Shown here: piece after piece, positions 37,025 to 48,650 of the stretch
How positions within the stretch are numbered: position 1 is the stretch's first letter
How the letters are laid out: every line of letters starts with the position of its first letter
Origin: Nocardia mangyaensis
GTDB lineage: Bacteria; Actinomycetota; Actinomycetes; Mycobacteriales; Mycobacteriaceae
Direction of reading: 5' to 3'
Assembly (NCBI RefSeq): GCF_001886715.1
Contig: NZ_CP018082.1
Coordinates: forward strand, 930,001 to 994,000
DNA length: 64,000 nt
Translations under genes and position numbers: made by a program
The notes under the pieces: model-generated
What the model saw: only the letters and a program-made list of their open reading frames with translations
Told to the model about the DNA's origin: nothing
The model's database searches: none

Positions 37025-38097
37025 CCCGGCGCACGGTGATCCGGCGCGGCGGGTTGGCGACCGCGGGGGTCCTCGGCGCGCTGGCCGTGGCGCACACGCT
37101 GCGCCGCATCGGCGCGCGTGTGCTGTGGCCCGCCGAACGCGACGAGTTCCGTGACGAGAACTTCGCCTTGATCGATGAGGACGAACCGGGCGTGGTGCTC
37201 GCCGACGACGGTGTGTCCCTGGCCACCAGGACCTTCGGCGACGACACCGCCGAGGTCACCATCCTCTTCGTGCACGGCTTCTGCAACAGCATGGAGTCGT
37301 TCCACTTCCAGCGCCGCGACCTGGCCCGGCAGTGGGGTACCAGGGTGCGGATGGTGTTCTTCGATCTGCGCGGGCACGGCCGCTCCGGTACGCCGAGTAC
37401 CGACAGCTGCACCGTCGACCAGCTCGGCCGCGATGTGGCCGCCGTGCTGCGCGAGTGCGCGCCGAGCGGTCCGGTGGTGCTGGTCGGGCATTCGCTGGGC
37501 GGGATGGCGGTGCTCGCGGCGGCCGCGCGGTTCCCCGAACTGTTCGCCACCAGGGTGGTCGCGGTCGGGCTGCTGTGTACCGCCGCGGCCGAGGTGACCG
37601 CGACGGGGGTACTGCAGCTGCTTCGGCATCCGGCGATCGACGGGTTCCGGGTGGCGGTGCGGACCGCGCCCGCCCTGGTGCAGCTCAGCCGGAGCGCGAG
37701 CAAGCAGCTGGTGACGCCGGTGCTGCATGTCACCTCGTTTCACGGCCAGGTGAGTCCGACGCTGTCACGGTTCACCACGATGATGATCGACCGCACTCCG
37801 GTCGCGACCATCGAGAAGTTCCTCAAAGCGATTGAACTGCACGACGAGTCGGCCGCGCTGCCGGTGCTGGCCGATCTGCCGGTGCTGGTGCTCGGCGGTG
37901 CGCACGACGTGGTGATCCCGTTCGGCAACTCCCGCGCGCTGGCCGAGGAACTGCCCGGCGCCGAGCTGGTCCGGGTGGGTCCGGGCGCGCACATGCCGCA
38001 CCTGCAGTTCCCCGAGGTGACCCTCGCGGCGCTCGACCGGCTGCTGGCCGGTGCGGGCATCACCGCCGTCGGCGACGAGGAGGCCGTCGGTGGCTGA
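37021..38097 (+). CDS. Alpha/beta hydrolase with N-terminal membrane anchor
   Basis: A 358-residue hydrolase. An Arg-rich N-terminus leads to a hydrophobic stretch (about 10-25) that may be a signal anchor. The fold shows LFVHGFCNS (oxyanion), an intact nucleophile elbow VGHSLGG, an acid in GGAHDVV and the catalytic His in GAHMPHLQ. The substrate is unknown, perhaps a lipid ester. It overlaps alr by four bases and tsaE by eight, an arrangement that suggests one operon. Unlike the two other alpha/beta proteins in the window it keeps the full triad. Confidence 0.88.
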   Translation: MTRRTVIRRGGLATAGVLGALAVAHTLRRIGARVLWPAERDEFRDENFALIDEDEPGVVLADDGVSLATRTFGDDTAEVTILFVHGFCNSMESFHFQRRDLARQWGTRVRMVFFDLRGHGRSGTPSTDSCTVDQLGRDVAAVLRECAPSGPVVLVGHSLGGMAVLAAAARFPELFATRVVAVGLLCTAAAEVTATGVLQLLRHPAIDGFRVAVRTAPALVQLSRSASKQLVTPVLHVTSFHGQVSPTLSRFTTMMIDRTPVATIEKFLKAIELHDESAALPVLADLPVLVLGGAHDVVIPFGNSRALAEELPGAELVRVGPGAHMPHLQFPEVTLAALDRLLAGAGITAVGDEEAVGG

Positions 38098-38545
38098 CCC
38101 GCAGCAGCGCACGCTCGACACCGTCGAGGACACCGAGGCCTTCGGCCGCGAACTGGCCGCCACTCTCCGACCGGGGGACCTGGTGGTCCTCGACGGACCC
38201 CTCGGTGCCGGGAAGACCGCGCTGACCAGGGGGATCGCGGCGGGACTCGGAGTCATCGGCCGGGTCAGCTCGCCGACGTTCATCATCGCGCGGGCGCACC
38301 GGGCGGGCACGCGCCCGGACGGCGCGCCGGGCGTGGCGATGGTGCACGTCGACGCCTACCGGCTCGCCGGGGATCTCGACGAACTCGACTCCCTCGACCT
38401 CGACACCGATCTGCAGCACGCGGTGGTCGTCGTGGAGTGGGGCAAGGGGGTTGTCGAACACCTCGCCGAGCGACACCTGCGTGTGCAACTCGCCCGGGAA
38501 CCGGAATCCGATGTGCGCACGGCGATCTGGGAATGGATCGAATAA
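38090..38545 (+). CDS. tsaE: tRNA t6A biosynthesis ATPase TsaE
   Basis: TsaE supports formation of the threonylcarbamoyl-adenosine at tRNA position 37 together with TsaB and TsaD. 151 residues; P-loop GPLGAGKTAL and SSPTFIIARAH match the family, as does VHVDAYRL. The GTG start overlaps the preceding hydrolase gene. Confidence 0.95.
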   Translation: MADPQQRTLDTVEDTEAFGRELAATLRPGDLVVLDGPLGAGKTALTRGIAAGLGVIGRVSSPTFIIARAHRAGTRPDGAPGVAMVHVDAYRLAGDLDELDSLDLDTDLQHAVVVVEWGKGVVEHLAERHLRVQLAREPESDVRTAIWEWIE

Positions 38546-38610
38546 CCGGCCCTCGACCGTGCACAGCTGCGCGCCGGGCGGCGATACCACCCGGTATTGT
38601 TGAGCCAATC

Positions 38611-39303
38611 ATGCTCGTACTAGCAGTCGACACCGCGACACCCGCCGTTACAGCGGGATTGGTGCACCTGTCACCTGCCGCCGACGCGGACACCCGGCCC
38701 GCCGTGGCGACGCTGGCCGCCCGCGTGAAGGTCGACGCCCGCGCCCACGCCGAAGTCCTCACTCCGCAGATCCTGGAATGCCTGACCGAAGCCGGGGTGA
38801 GCCGGGGTGAGTTGGACGCGGTCGTGGTCGGGATCGGGCCAGGCCCGTTCACCGGGCTGCGCGTTGGGATGGCCACCGCCGCCGCTTTCGGTGACGCGCT
38901 CGGCCTGCCGGTGTACGGGGTGTGCAGTCTGGACGCCATCGCCGCCGATGCCGCGAGCGAGCAGCGCGATCCCGGCGAACTGCTGGTCGTCACCGACGCG
39001 CGCAGGCGCGAGGTGTACTGGGCGAAGTACCTGAACGGCGCGCGGGTGGCCGGCCCCGAGGTGAACGCCCCGGTCGATGTCCCGGTGGGCGATGCCGCCG
39101 CCATCGCCGGATCGGCCGCGCACGTGGACTACTACGACCTCCCGGTCCTGCCCAACGAGACGCCGTCGCCCGCTGGACTGGTGGCCGTCGCCGCGCCCGC
39201 GCTGCTGGCCGGGATCGTGCCCGAGGCACTGGTGCCGCTGTATCTGCGTCGACCCGATGCCGTCGAGAACAGCTTCCGCACCCTCGACCGGACCGGGGCG
39301 TGA
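38611..39303 (+). CDS. tsaB: tRNA t6A biosynthesis protein TsaB
   Basis: TsaB is an inactive paralogue of TsaD that forms its platform in the t6A complex. 230 residues, with VLAVDTATP at the N-terminus and GIGPGPFTGLRVGM, the family signature. A 65-base gap separates it from tsaE; its stop overlaps rimI by four bases (GTGA). Confidence 0.95.
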   Translation: MLVLAVDTATPAVTAGLVHLSPAADADTRPAVATLAARVKVDARAHAEVLTPQILECLTEAGVSRGELDAVVVGIGPGPFTGLRVGMATAAAFGDALGLPVYGVCSLDAIAADAASEQRDPGELLVVTDARRREVYWAKYLNGARVAGPEVNAPVDVPVGDAAAIAGSAAHVDYYDLPVLPNETPSPAGLVAVAAPALLAGIVPEALVPLYLRRPDAVENSFRTLDRTGA

Positions 39304-39823
39304 GCACCGTGGCCGACTACCGGATCGAACCGATGACGCCGTTCGACATCGACCGCTGCGTCGAACTCGAGCACCTGCTGTTCCCCGAGGACGATCCCTG
39401 GCAGGCGGTGTCGTTCCGGTCGGAGCTGGCGGGCACGCACAACCGCTACATCACCGCGCGCGACGAGCGCGGCGGCATGGTCGGCTACGCGGGCATCGCG
39501 CTGCTCGGTGACGCCGCCCACCCCGAGGCCGAGGTGCACACCATCGGCGTCGACCCGGACTGCCATCGCGGCGGCATCGGCACCCTGCTGCTCGAGGCAC
39601 TGCTCGCGACCGCGGCCGAACGCGGCGGCCCGGTGTTCCTCGAGGTCCGCACCGACAACGCGCCCGCCATCGCGCTCTACGCCAAGCACGGGTTCCACAT
39701 CATCGGGCTGCGCAAGAACTACTACCACCCCAGTGGCGCCGACGCGTACACCATGCGTCGCCCCGAACTCACCGTCGCGGCCGACGAATGGGCCGCGCGC
39801 GGCAGGCAGGACGAGGTGCTGTC

Positions 39824-39827
<4 letters not shown>
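39300..39827 (+). CDS. rimI: Ribosomal protein S18 alanine N-acetyltransferase RimI
   Basis: A GNAT acetyltransferase of 175 residues. The acetyl-CoA loop is [14 protein letters not shown], preceded by EVHTIGVDP, and the C-terminal part reads [23 protein letters not shown]. The position between tsaB and tsaD is the classic RimI context. GTG at 39300 overlaps the tsaB stop; GTG at 39309 is possible. Confidence 0.93.
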
Positions 39828-40870
<1,043 letters not shown>

Positions 40871-40952
40871 CGCGGACTCGCGTCCTCGAAGAACACCCGA
40901 CGATCTGCACCACGCAGTGCGGTTCGGTCGCGGCGATGGCCTCGGTGACGGC

Positions 40953-40975
40953 GTAGGCGTACTTCGTACGCTTAC
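40953..40975. promoter_or_regulatory. Palindromic operator-like site beside a TetR remnant
   Basis: GTAGGCGTAC (40953-40962) and GTACGCTTAC (40966-40975) are inverted repeats with nine of ten positions matching around TTC. The size and symmetry fit a TetR-family operator. It lies 33 bases upstream of the TetR remnant; TACGCT at 40995-41000 could be that gene's -10. Confidence 0.55.
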
Positions 40976-41008
40976 CTCCAGTGCGGGCCACCGATACGCT
41001 GTCAACCC

Positions 41009-41188
41009 GTGCCGCGCCCACGCTCGCTGACCTCCGACGATCTGGCCGACGCCGCGCTCGCGGACCTCGCCGCCGCCGCGTTCCCCTTGCTCGCGCGGAC
41101 CGCGATGGGCGCGGCGGAGATCTCGCCGGAACGGGAGTTCCTGGCCGGGTTGGACATTGTGCTGGCGGGTTTGGCCGGAACACGCTGA
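41009..41188 (+). pseudogene. TetR-family regulator with internal deletion
   Basis: A 59-codon frame starting GTG. Its first 17 residues, MPRPRSLTSDDLADAAL, match the start of many TetR proteins. The remainder ends REFLAGLDIVLAGLAG, the usual TetR C-terminal helix. The helix-turn-helix and the core between are absent, so a full regulator of about 200 residues seems to have lost its middle by an in-frame deletion. The product cannot bind DNA as a TetR. It follows tsaD and faces the convergent Hsp70-like gene. Confidence 0.5.
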
Positions 41189-41231
41189 GAGCGGTCGGTC
41201 CAAGAAAGCCGACGCTGGTCGGTGGGAAGTG

Positions 41232-42740
41232 CTAGTCGGCCGGGGGGAGCGGCGTCGGGTCCGGGGTACTCGCCGCGGGCGGGACCGGGAGGACACTCTG
41301 TGCGGGCCGCTGGGTGGGGGTGGTGGTGTTCGGGGTGGAGGGGCGCTGCTGCTGGCCGCGGGAGGAGCCGCTGTCGAGCGGGCCGAGGGGCGATTCCGGG
41401 TAGGGGATCTCCGGCAGATTCGGGTCGGGACGTAACGAGGGGGCCGTCGGACCGGACGTGCCCGGCGGGCTCGTCGGCGGTGCCGTGGTCGGCTGCTGGG
41501 TGGTGGTCGGGTCGTCCGTGCTCGGGGCGGGTGCCTCGGTGACCGGCGGCACGTTGGTCACGCCGGGACGGTTGTTGCTCTCGCGGTTCTCGGGAGACGG
41601 TGCCTGCGGCGGCACCACGGGTAACGACGGCTGACGCACAGTGCTGCTGGTGCCCGCCGGAGTCACGCCCGGGGTGTCGGGCGAGATGGCCTGCACGCCG
41701 TAACCGATCACCAGGCCGACCACCACGACCGCACCCGCCAGCGTGCCCGCCACCTTGGTGAACGTGCCGTTCGACGAATCGGCCAGCGCGGCGGCCTGCA
41801 GCGCCGACGGTGCCGCGGCATCGGCGACCAACGCCGCGCCTTTGGCGATCACTGCTTCCGGGTCGGGCACGGTGAGTACCTCGACCTCGAGGCGGGACTC
41901 GAGAGTGTCGATGACGCACGGGATGTTGGCGCAGCCGCCGATCACCGCGACCGCCTCCGGGTACTTCGGCGCCCGGGTGAACACCGACGAGGAGAACAGC
42001 GCGATATTGCGCAGCAGCCCGCCGATGAGCTCCTCGAAATCGGCACGGGTGAGCTTGAGCGGCTGTCCGGCCACGTGATCGATGGTGACCGCGGGTGCGA
42101 TGGACAGGTGCTCCTTGGCGGCGCGTCCACGAGTGGTCAGCGTGCCGCGATTGGGCCTGGTGCCGCGGCGGGCGTAGTGCAGGTCGACGAGATGGTGGTA
42201 GATCAGCTCGTCGATGGCGTTGCCGCTGAGGGTGGGCGTGCGTTCGCTGTGCAGCACGGTGCCGTCGGTGCGGTCGGCCACGGTGACGCTGAGTCCGGTC
42301 GCGCCGAGGTCGATCACGGCGACGGTGGCGTAACGGTCGAGCAGCCCGGTCTCGCGCAAGTAGGCCAGGGCCGCGGTTCCCTCGGAGACCAGCTGCAGAT
42401 CACGATGACGGGCGGTGGCCGCGCGAATGGCCTGCGCCTGTTCCTTGTCGCGGTAGGCGACGGCGACGCTGGTCGGCGGCCGCGTGCGGGTCGACTCGGC
42501 GCGGCGGTGGGCGGTGGAGTAGCGCCCGAGGGGTTCGCCGCCGAAGTTCGCGGCCTGGGAGACGGGCAGCTGGGTGGTCATCAACTCGATGGAGGACGAC
42601 ACGAGATCACCCAGATCGGAATGGGCGGCATCGGCGGACACGACCCGATAGTCGAAGTTCCGTTCACCGGAGGGGCCGGTGGTGACCAGCGCCGAGCACA
42701 CCACCTCGTTCCCGGCGGAGATGCCGAGGGATGTTCGCAT
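41232..42740 (-). CDS. Hsp70-like membrane protein divergent from groES
   Basis: A 502-residue protein. Residues 1-330 have an actin/Hsp70-like fold: LGISAGNEVV at the N-terminus, AVIDLGATGLSVTV as a phosphate-2-like loop, and VAVIGGCANIPCV as an adenosine-type loop. One membrane helix lies near 345-368. The roughly 130-residue outside tail is rich in Pro and Thr. It resembles Hsp70-family membrane proteins of mycolata. AGGGAGG before the ATG is a strong ribosome site. It shares the divergent promoter region that holds CIRCE, so heat regulation of both sides is possible. Confidence 0.82.
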   Translation of the reverse strand: MRTSLGISAGNEVVCSALVTTGPSGERNFDYRVVSADAAHSDLGDLVSSSIELMTTQLPVSQAANFGGEPLGRYSTAHRRAESTRTRPPTSVAVAYRDKEQAQAIRAATARHRDLQLVSEGTAALAYLRETGLLDRYATVAVIDLGATGLSVTVADRTDGTVLHSERTPTLSGNAIDELIYHHLVDLHYARRGTRPNRGTLTTRGRAAKEHLSIAPAVTIDHVAGQPLKLTRADFEELIGGLLRNIALFSSSVFTRAPKYPEAVAVIGGCANIPCVIDTLESRLEVEVLTVPDPEAVIAKGAALVADAAAPSALQAAALADSSNGTFTKVAGTLAGAVVVVGLVIGYGVQAISPDTPGVTPAGTSSTVRQPSLPVVPPQAPSPENRESNNRPGVTNVPPVTEAPAPSTDDPTTTQQPTTAPPTSPPGTSGPTAPSLRPDPNLPEIPYPESPLGPLDSGSSRGQQQRPSTPNTTTPTQRPAQSVLPVPPAASTPDPTPLPPAD

Positions 42741-42917
42741 GTTCACCTCCCTTCGAGCGGATGGTTCCACGACGGCCGACCATCTCGAATGGAACGATAT
42801 GCAAATAGTGTCACAGCCTGTTATTCGAACGTTACAGATTGTGACAAGGGATGTGAAGATCACTGGCCAGTGTGGGCGTGTCGAAAACGCGACATTGGCA
42901 GAGCCCGGCCTTGAGCG

Positions 42918-42944
42918 CTGGCACTCTCGCGTATAGAGTGCTAG
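42918..42944. promoter_or_regulatory. CIRCE operator (HrcA site) of groES-groEL1
   Basis: CTGGCACTC, nine bases, then GAGTGCTAG forms the CIRCE inverted repeat with the standard nine-base spacer and a single central-arm mismatch to the consensus TTAGCACTC/GAGTGCTAA beyond the ends. TTGAGC (42911-42916) and TATAGA (42932-42937) are possible -35 and -10 boxes overlapping it, so bound HrcA would block the promoter. The leader to groES is about 160 bases. Confidence 0.92.
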
Positions 42945-43104
42945 TCGGCACGGTGAAGCTGTGCTTGTGCCAAGTCGACTACTGGGCTCGGAGTCCGGCA
43001 CCCGCGACGACGGGATCTGCGCGCAGAGTCGCAAGCTGACCGAAACCCGGTCCGGGACAACAGTTCCGGACGACCGAATTTCCCCTGAAAGTGGAGGGCT
43101 CAAC

Positions 43105-43404
43105 GTGGCGAGCGTGAACATCAAGCCGCTCGAGGACAAGATCCTCGTCCAGGCCAACGAGGCCGAGACGACGACGGCCTCCGGCCTGGTCATCCCGGAC
43201 ACGGCCAAGGAGAAGCCGCAGGAGGGCACCGTCATCGCCGTCGGCGAGGGTCGGATCACCGAGAAGGGTGACCGCATCCCCGTCGACGTCAAGGAAGGCG
43301 ACGTCGTCATCTACAGCAAGTACGGCGGCACCGAGATCAAGTACCAGGGTGGGGAATACCTCATCCTCTCGGCTCGCGACATCCTGGCCGTCGTCACCAA
43401 GTAA
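43105..43404 (+). CDS. groES: Co-chaperonin GroES
   Basis: The 99-residue lid of the chaperonin. [12 protein letters not shown], the mobile loop [19 protein letters not shown] and [14 protein letters not shown] are typical. The GTG at 43105 follows GGAGGG; frames further upstream are leader. It is controlled by CIRCE and co-transcribed with groEL1, 87 bases downstream. Confidence 0.98.
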   Translation: MASVNIKPLEDKILVQANEAETTTASGLVIPDTAKEKPQEGTVIAVGEGRITEKGDRIPVDVKEGDVVIYSKYGGTEIKYQGGEYLILSARDILAVVTK

Positions 43405-45102
<1,698 letters not shown>

Positions 45103-45112
45103 GTGAGTCTCG

Positions 45113-45148
45113 AAGGCCCCCGGATCGCTGGTGCGGTCTGGGGGCCTT
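45113..45148. terminator. Terminator behind groEL1 (bidirectional)
   Basis: AAGGCCCCC (45113-45121) and GGGGGCCTT (45140-45148) form a perfect nine-base stem, followed by TTCGTCTGTGT. It also lies 19 bases past the stop of the convergent anti-sigma gene. Confidence 0.8.
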
Positions 45149-45167
45149 TCGTCTGTGTGCGCCTGCT

Positions 45168-45419
45168 CTAGATGGCCAGCGGGGGCTCCTCGGTGTTCAC
45201 GGCGGCCAGCAGGCGGGTGCGCAGGGAGGGGGGTGGTGGGGTCGAGGTGGCGTCCGAGAGCGCTGCGAGAGCTTCGCGGGTGTCGCGAAGTTCTCGCAGG
45301 AACTCGGTACACAGAGTTGGGTCTTCGGAATTGATGATGGTCTGGATCGCGTGATGGTCTTCGTCGTCGATCAATCCGAGCGCGACGGTGTGCGCGAGAT
45401 CGATCTGGGCTTCGTTCAT
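45168..45419 (-). CDS. Short soluble anti-sigma protein, RskA N-terminal domain only
   Basis: An 83-residue protein equivalent to the cytoplasmic anti-sigma domain of RskA: LAHTVALGLIDDEDHHAI, RDTREALAALSDAT and SLRTRLLAAVNTEE. Typical RskA continues into a membrane helix and an outside domain processed by proteases; here the gene ends after the cytoplasmic domain, and only 19 bases separate its stop from the groEL1 terminator. It starts one base after the sigK-like stop (TGAGATG), so expression is coupled. It may hold its sigma factor in the cytosol and answer a cytoplasmic cue. Confidence 0.75.
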   Translation of the reverse strand: MNEAQIDLAHTVALGLIDDEDHHAIQTIINSEDPTLCTEFLRELRDTREALAALSDATSTPPPPSLRTRLLAAVNTEEPPLAI

Positions 45420-45420
45420 C

Positions 45421-46038
45421 TCACGTCACCCCCAAACTTTTCTTCAGTCGTGTCAGTCCGTCCCGAATCCGGGACTTGACGGTCGGTAAACCGATGCCGA
45501 GGTGCTGAGCTACCTCCGCGTAGGTACGCCCGCCGTAGTAGGCGAGCGAGATCGCCTCGCGTTGGGTCTCGGTCAATGTCGAGAGCCCGCGCTGGACGGC
45601 CTGCTGTTCGAGTCTGCGTTCCACCTCCTCGGTGACCTCGTCGAACTCGTTGCCGAGAACCCGGATCCCGTAGGCGACTTCGCGCTGGGTGTGGGCCTGT
45701 TCGGCACGAACCCGGTCGACCGCTCGACGGTGCGCCAACGTCATCAGCCAGGTCACCGCCGACCCCTTGGCGGGGTCGAAACTCGTTGCGGTGCGCCAGA
45801 TCTGGAGATAGACCTCTTGCGTGGTCTCCTCCGCGTACCCGGGGTCGTGGAGCACCCGCAGGACCAGGCCGAAGACGCGCGCCGACGTCCGGTCGTACAG
45901 TTCGGCAAAGGCGTGTTGATCGGACTCGCCACATCGTTCGAGTAGTGCGGCGAGTTCGGCTCCTTCGGCCGCGCGTGCGGTAACCGCAGAATCCACGCTC
46001 GGTGGGAAGGCTTCGCTTCGGAACCCATTCTGTGTCAT
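45421..46038 (-). CDS. sigK: ECF sigma factor, SigK-like
   Basis: A 205-residue ECF sigma factor. Region 2 contains AFAELYDRTSARVFGLV and EVYLQIWRTA; region 4 contains LTETQREAISLAYYGGRTYAEVAQHLGIGLPTVKSRIRDGL. Together with the RskA-like partner this points to the SigK group. TACATT at 46047-46052 lies eight bases before the ATG, so the mRNA may be leaderless. In M. tuberculosis sigK is elsewhere, next to rskA; here the pair has the slot between groEL1 and whiB3. Confidence 0.88.
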   Translation of the reverse strand: MTQNGFRSEAFPPSVDSAVTARAAEGAELAALLERCGESDQHAFAELYDRTSARVFGLVLRVLHDPGYAEETTQEVYLQIWRTATSFDPAKGSAVTWLMTLAHRRAVDRVRAEQAHTQREVAYGIRVLGNEFDEVTEEVERRLEQQAVQRGLSTLTETQREAISLAYYGGRTYAEVAQHLGIGLPTVKSRIRDGLTRLKKSLGVT

Positions 46039-46163
46039 CGGTCACGAATGTAGCCCGCGGCTATGACCTCCCTCCGCCGGGGGTGCCTGAATTCGCGTGC
46101 CAGCTGTTTGCTAGAGATTCGGCGCGCCACGCCGGGCGGATGGGAACGGATTTGCCGTGCAGG

Positions 46164-46457
46164 TCAGACTGCCATGCGCCGCCGGTTGCGGCGGGCGTGC
46201 ATCTCGCGTTCGGTCTCGGACATGCCGCCCCAGATGCCGTAGGGCTCGCTGACCTTGAGAGCGTGGGTGCGGCACTGCATGAGCACGGGGCAGGCCCGGC
46301 AGATCTCCTTGGCGCGCATTTCGCGCGCGGTGCGGGCGCGGCCGCGTTCGCCGTCGGGATGGAAGAAGACGGCGGAGTCCTGGCCGCGGCACGAGCCACG
46401 CATCTGCCAATCCCAGACGTCGGCGTTCGGACCGGGGAGGTGGGTGGGCATGGGCAT
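46164..46457 (-). CDS. whiB3: WhiB3-family iron-sulfur regulator
   Basis: A 97-residue Wbl protein. The four cluster cysteines are in SCRG, EICRACP and MQCR; the YGIWGGMSE turn and the basic tail RRNRRR follow. LPGPNADVWDW at the N-terminus and FFHPDGERGRAR match WhiB3, as does the place next to groEL1 and sigD. WhiB3 senses redox through its 4Fe-4S cluster and binds the main sigma factor. AAGGAG precedes the ATG; the longer frame is leader. Confidence 0.95.
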   Translation of the reverse strand: MPMPTHLPGPNADVWDWQMRGSCRGQDSAVFFHPDGERGRARTAREMRAKEICRACPVLMQCRTHALKVSEPYGIWGGMSETEREMHARRNRRRMAV

Positions 46458-46615
46458 GGTGAACTCCTTGTGGTGCGAGCTCGTCAGCGTTGTCGAGCGA
46501 CGTGGTGCGGCAGGTCTTCGCGCCGCCTCGTTGAGGTGGCCGGCTCGACGGTGCCTGACAGTGCCGTGCGGATGGTCGCTGCAATTTCGCGCGGCGCCGA
46601 CCGTGGCGATGAGAT

Positions 46616-46645
46616 ACGTTAGGTGCACGCGGGAAATTCCGTCAA
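46616..46645 (-). promoter_or_regulatory. Probable whiB3 promoter
   Basis: Reading the minus strand, TTGACG (46640-46645) and TAACGT (46616-46621) are spaced by 18 bases, giving a 5' leader of about 150 bases before the whiB3 ATG. The surrounding bases are more AT-rich than the rest of the window. Confidence 0.5.
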
Positions 46646-47068
46646 TAGTTTGACGCAGGGGTTCCGCAAATCGGCAACGCTGAAATTTAACCTGCGCACT
46701 GTTTACATTCCATGCCCGATCCGTTCATACTATCTGGTTGGCTATGGATCGGGTTCGCTCCGCCGTCCAGGGCATTCGACATTTTCCCAGGTCGCGCCAT
46801 CGGCGGCCATGTTCGGCCTGCTCGGCCCGCGCGTCGCACAGTGTGCTGGATCACAACGACCCCCGTGAACGGACTGTGTCGAGATGGCGGAATCGGGGCG
46901 CGAAGGTTAATTGCGCGAAACGCATGTGAATTCGAGAGTTTGCGGTCGGCGCATCCCCGGTCGGAGATTTACCTGATGGCAACATCGGCGCGCGAAAGAA
47001 AAGCTGGCCGATAGCTGATACCGGGTCGTCGGCATACATCACGGGAACCGCGGCGGGCCGCTGGCGGC
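46646..47068. other. Long AT-richer intergenic region between whiB3 and the Rv3415c-like gene
   Basis: No gene is supported here. The stretch is poorer in G and C than its surroundings. A segment near 46880-46895 (GATGGCGGAATCGG) looks like the D-arm of a class II tRNA, but no matching acceptor or T stem follows, so no tRNA is called. It probably holds upstream regulatory sites for the divergent genes. Confidence 0.4.
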
Positions 47069-47080
47069 TAGAGTCTCGCC

Positions 47081-47914
47081 GTGCAGACAACGGCCTCACT
47101 AGCGGATATCGGTTCCGAAATACTCGCTTCGACAGCCTTCGGTGACACTCCCGGCCTGGCCGCTGCAGAGTTGCCCGAGCCGACCGACCCGTTGTCGCGG
47201 TGGCATCGCGCGGTCGCCCTGGGTGGAACGGGCCGCTATGCCGCCGCACGGGCAGACCTGGGGATACTCGCCCGCACCCGGCTCGATCCCGGCCTGCGCT
47301 CGCTGGTCGAGAGCACTCGCGGATCACTGTTGCGACAGCTCGGCGGGCACGCCGCCGCCACGGCCTTCGACGGTCGCGCCGCGGTGACCGCGCTCGCGGC
47401 CGCCAGCCCGGCGCGCGCCGAAGCGCTCGCCGACGCGTTAACGGGCCTTGCCGCCGACGCGCTCGGCACCGGCCGTCTCGCCCTGGCTCAACGTCTGCTC
47501 GGCCGGGTCGAACCATTGCTGCCCGAGGCACCGGCCCGCGCCGAGGTGCGCTGGCACTGGGTGCGCGCGGAGACCGCGCTCGCCGGCGGCGCTGCCGCGG
47601 CGGCGCTGCGCGACGCGCGGATCGCGGTCGACCTCGCCGCGGCCCTGCCGTCGGTGCGTCATCAGGTGAAGTCGGCTCTGCTCGTCGCGGCGGCCACCGC
47701 GGCCTCCGGCGACACGGTCAGGTCGGCGGAACTGGCCCGTCAGGTCGACGCCGACTGTCGCGAGCACGCGCTGCTTCCGCTGCGCTGGGCCACCGCGATG
47801 TTGCGCGCCGGAGTCGCCACGCCCGCCGAGTCCGCGGCCGCCGGCGGTGAAGCCGCTGATCATGCCGCGCGAATCCGGGCCTTGGGCGGGGATTTCGTCG
47901 GCCCCCGTGCATGA
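47081..47914 (+). CDS. TPR-like protein, Rv3415c-type
   Basis: A 277-residue, Ala-rich all-helical protein with repeated RWHRAVALGGTGRYAAARADL-like helices (listed here in part), suggesting tetratricopeptide repeats. It occupies the place of Rv3415c, between whiB3 and sigD. TAGAGT at 47069-47074 lies six bases before the GTG, so translation is probably leaderless. Function unknown; a scaffold role is possible. Confidence 0.78.
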   Translation: MQTTASLADIGSEILASTAFGDTPGLAAAELPEPTDPLSRWHRAVALGGTGRYAAARADLGILARTRLDPGLRSLVESTRGSLLRQLGGHAAATAFDGRAAVTALAAASPARAEALADALTGLAADALGTGRLALAQRLLGRVEPLLPEAPARAEVRWHWVRAETALAGGAAAAALRDARIAVDLAAALPSVRHQVKSALLVAAATAASGDTVRSAELARQVDADCREHALLPLRWATAMLRAGVATPAESAAAGGEAADHAARIRALGGDFVGPRA

Positions 47915-48071
47915 CTCGTCGCGAGTGATCTTCCTGAGAGCTCGCACAGAAGGGTGCACGGTCGCTGGCGGTCGATCGGCGGGTCGCTATTGTTGGTCGC
48001 GTTCCGCCCCTTCGGTGGAAGCTCGGTCACATTCGACCGCGCCACTCGTAACGCCAGGAAAATCTCTGACG

Positions 48072-48650
48072 ATGACGCATATGGGCGAAGAGTTGGACCT
48101 CGCCGTCGCTGCGGCTGCGCAGGGCGACAGGACTGCTTTAGCTCGGGTACTGGAACTGATCCGGCCGTTGGTGGTCCGCTACTGCCGCGCCAGGATCGGT
48201 GCCGCGGAGCGCGGGCAGCTCTCCGCGGACGACGTAGCGCAAGAGGTCTGTCTGGCTGTGATGACCGCCCTGCCCCGATATCAGGATCAGGGTCGGCCCT
48301 TCATGGCCTTCGTATACGGGATCGCTTCGCACAAGGTCGCCGACGCCCATCGCAACGCCGCCCGTAACAAGGCGGAGGCGATGGCCGAAGTACCAGATGT
48401 CATATCCACCGACCAGGGACCGGAGCAGCGAGCTCTCGACTCGGAGACGAGCAGGCAGATGAACACTCTGTTGGCCACGCTCCCCGAGAAACATCGGGAA
48501 ATCCTGATCCTGCGTCTGGTCATGGGTCTGTCAGCAGAGGAAACCGCAGTCGCCGTGGGCAGCACGGCGGGGGCGATACGAGTAGCCCAGCACAGGGCGC
48601 TCGCAAAACTGAAGTCACAAGTGGCGAGGGCAGGTGAAATGTATGGCTAG
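48072..48650 (+). CDS. sigD: RNA polymerase sigma factor SigD
   Basis: A 192-residue sigma factor. LARVLELIRPLVVRYCRARIG and LSADDVAQEVCLAVMTALP match SigD region 2; region 4 ends LRLVMGLSAEETAVAVGSTAGAIRVAQHRAL (given here as separate recognisable parts). Followed by rsdA, as in M. tuberculosis. ATG at 48072 has AGGAAAA upstream; the second ATG at 48081 is possible. SigD responds to starvation in mycobacteria. Confidence 0.94.
   Translation: MTHMGEELDLAVAAAAQGDRTALARVLELIRPLVVRYCRARIGAAERGQLSADDVAQEVCLAVMTALPRYQDQGRPFMAFVYGIASHKVADAHRNAARNKAEAMAEVPDVISTDQGPEQRALDSETSRQMNTLLATLPEKHREILILRLVMGLSAEETAVAVGSTAGAIRVAQHRALAKLKSQVARAGEMYG

Noticed and set aside
46875..46965. tRNA gene of the Leu/Ser type
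   Set aside because: GATGGCGGAATCGG resembles a D-arm, but no acceptor pairing, anticodon stem or T-loop in the right place could be found.
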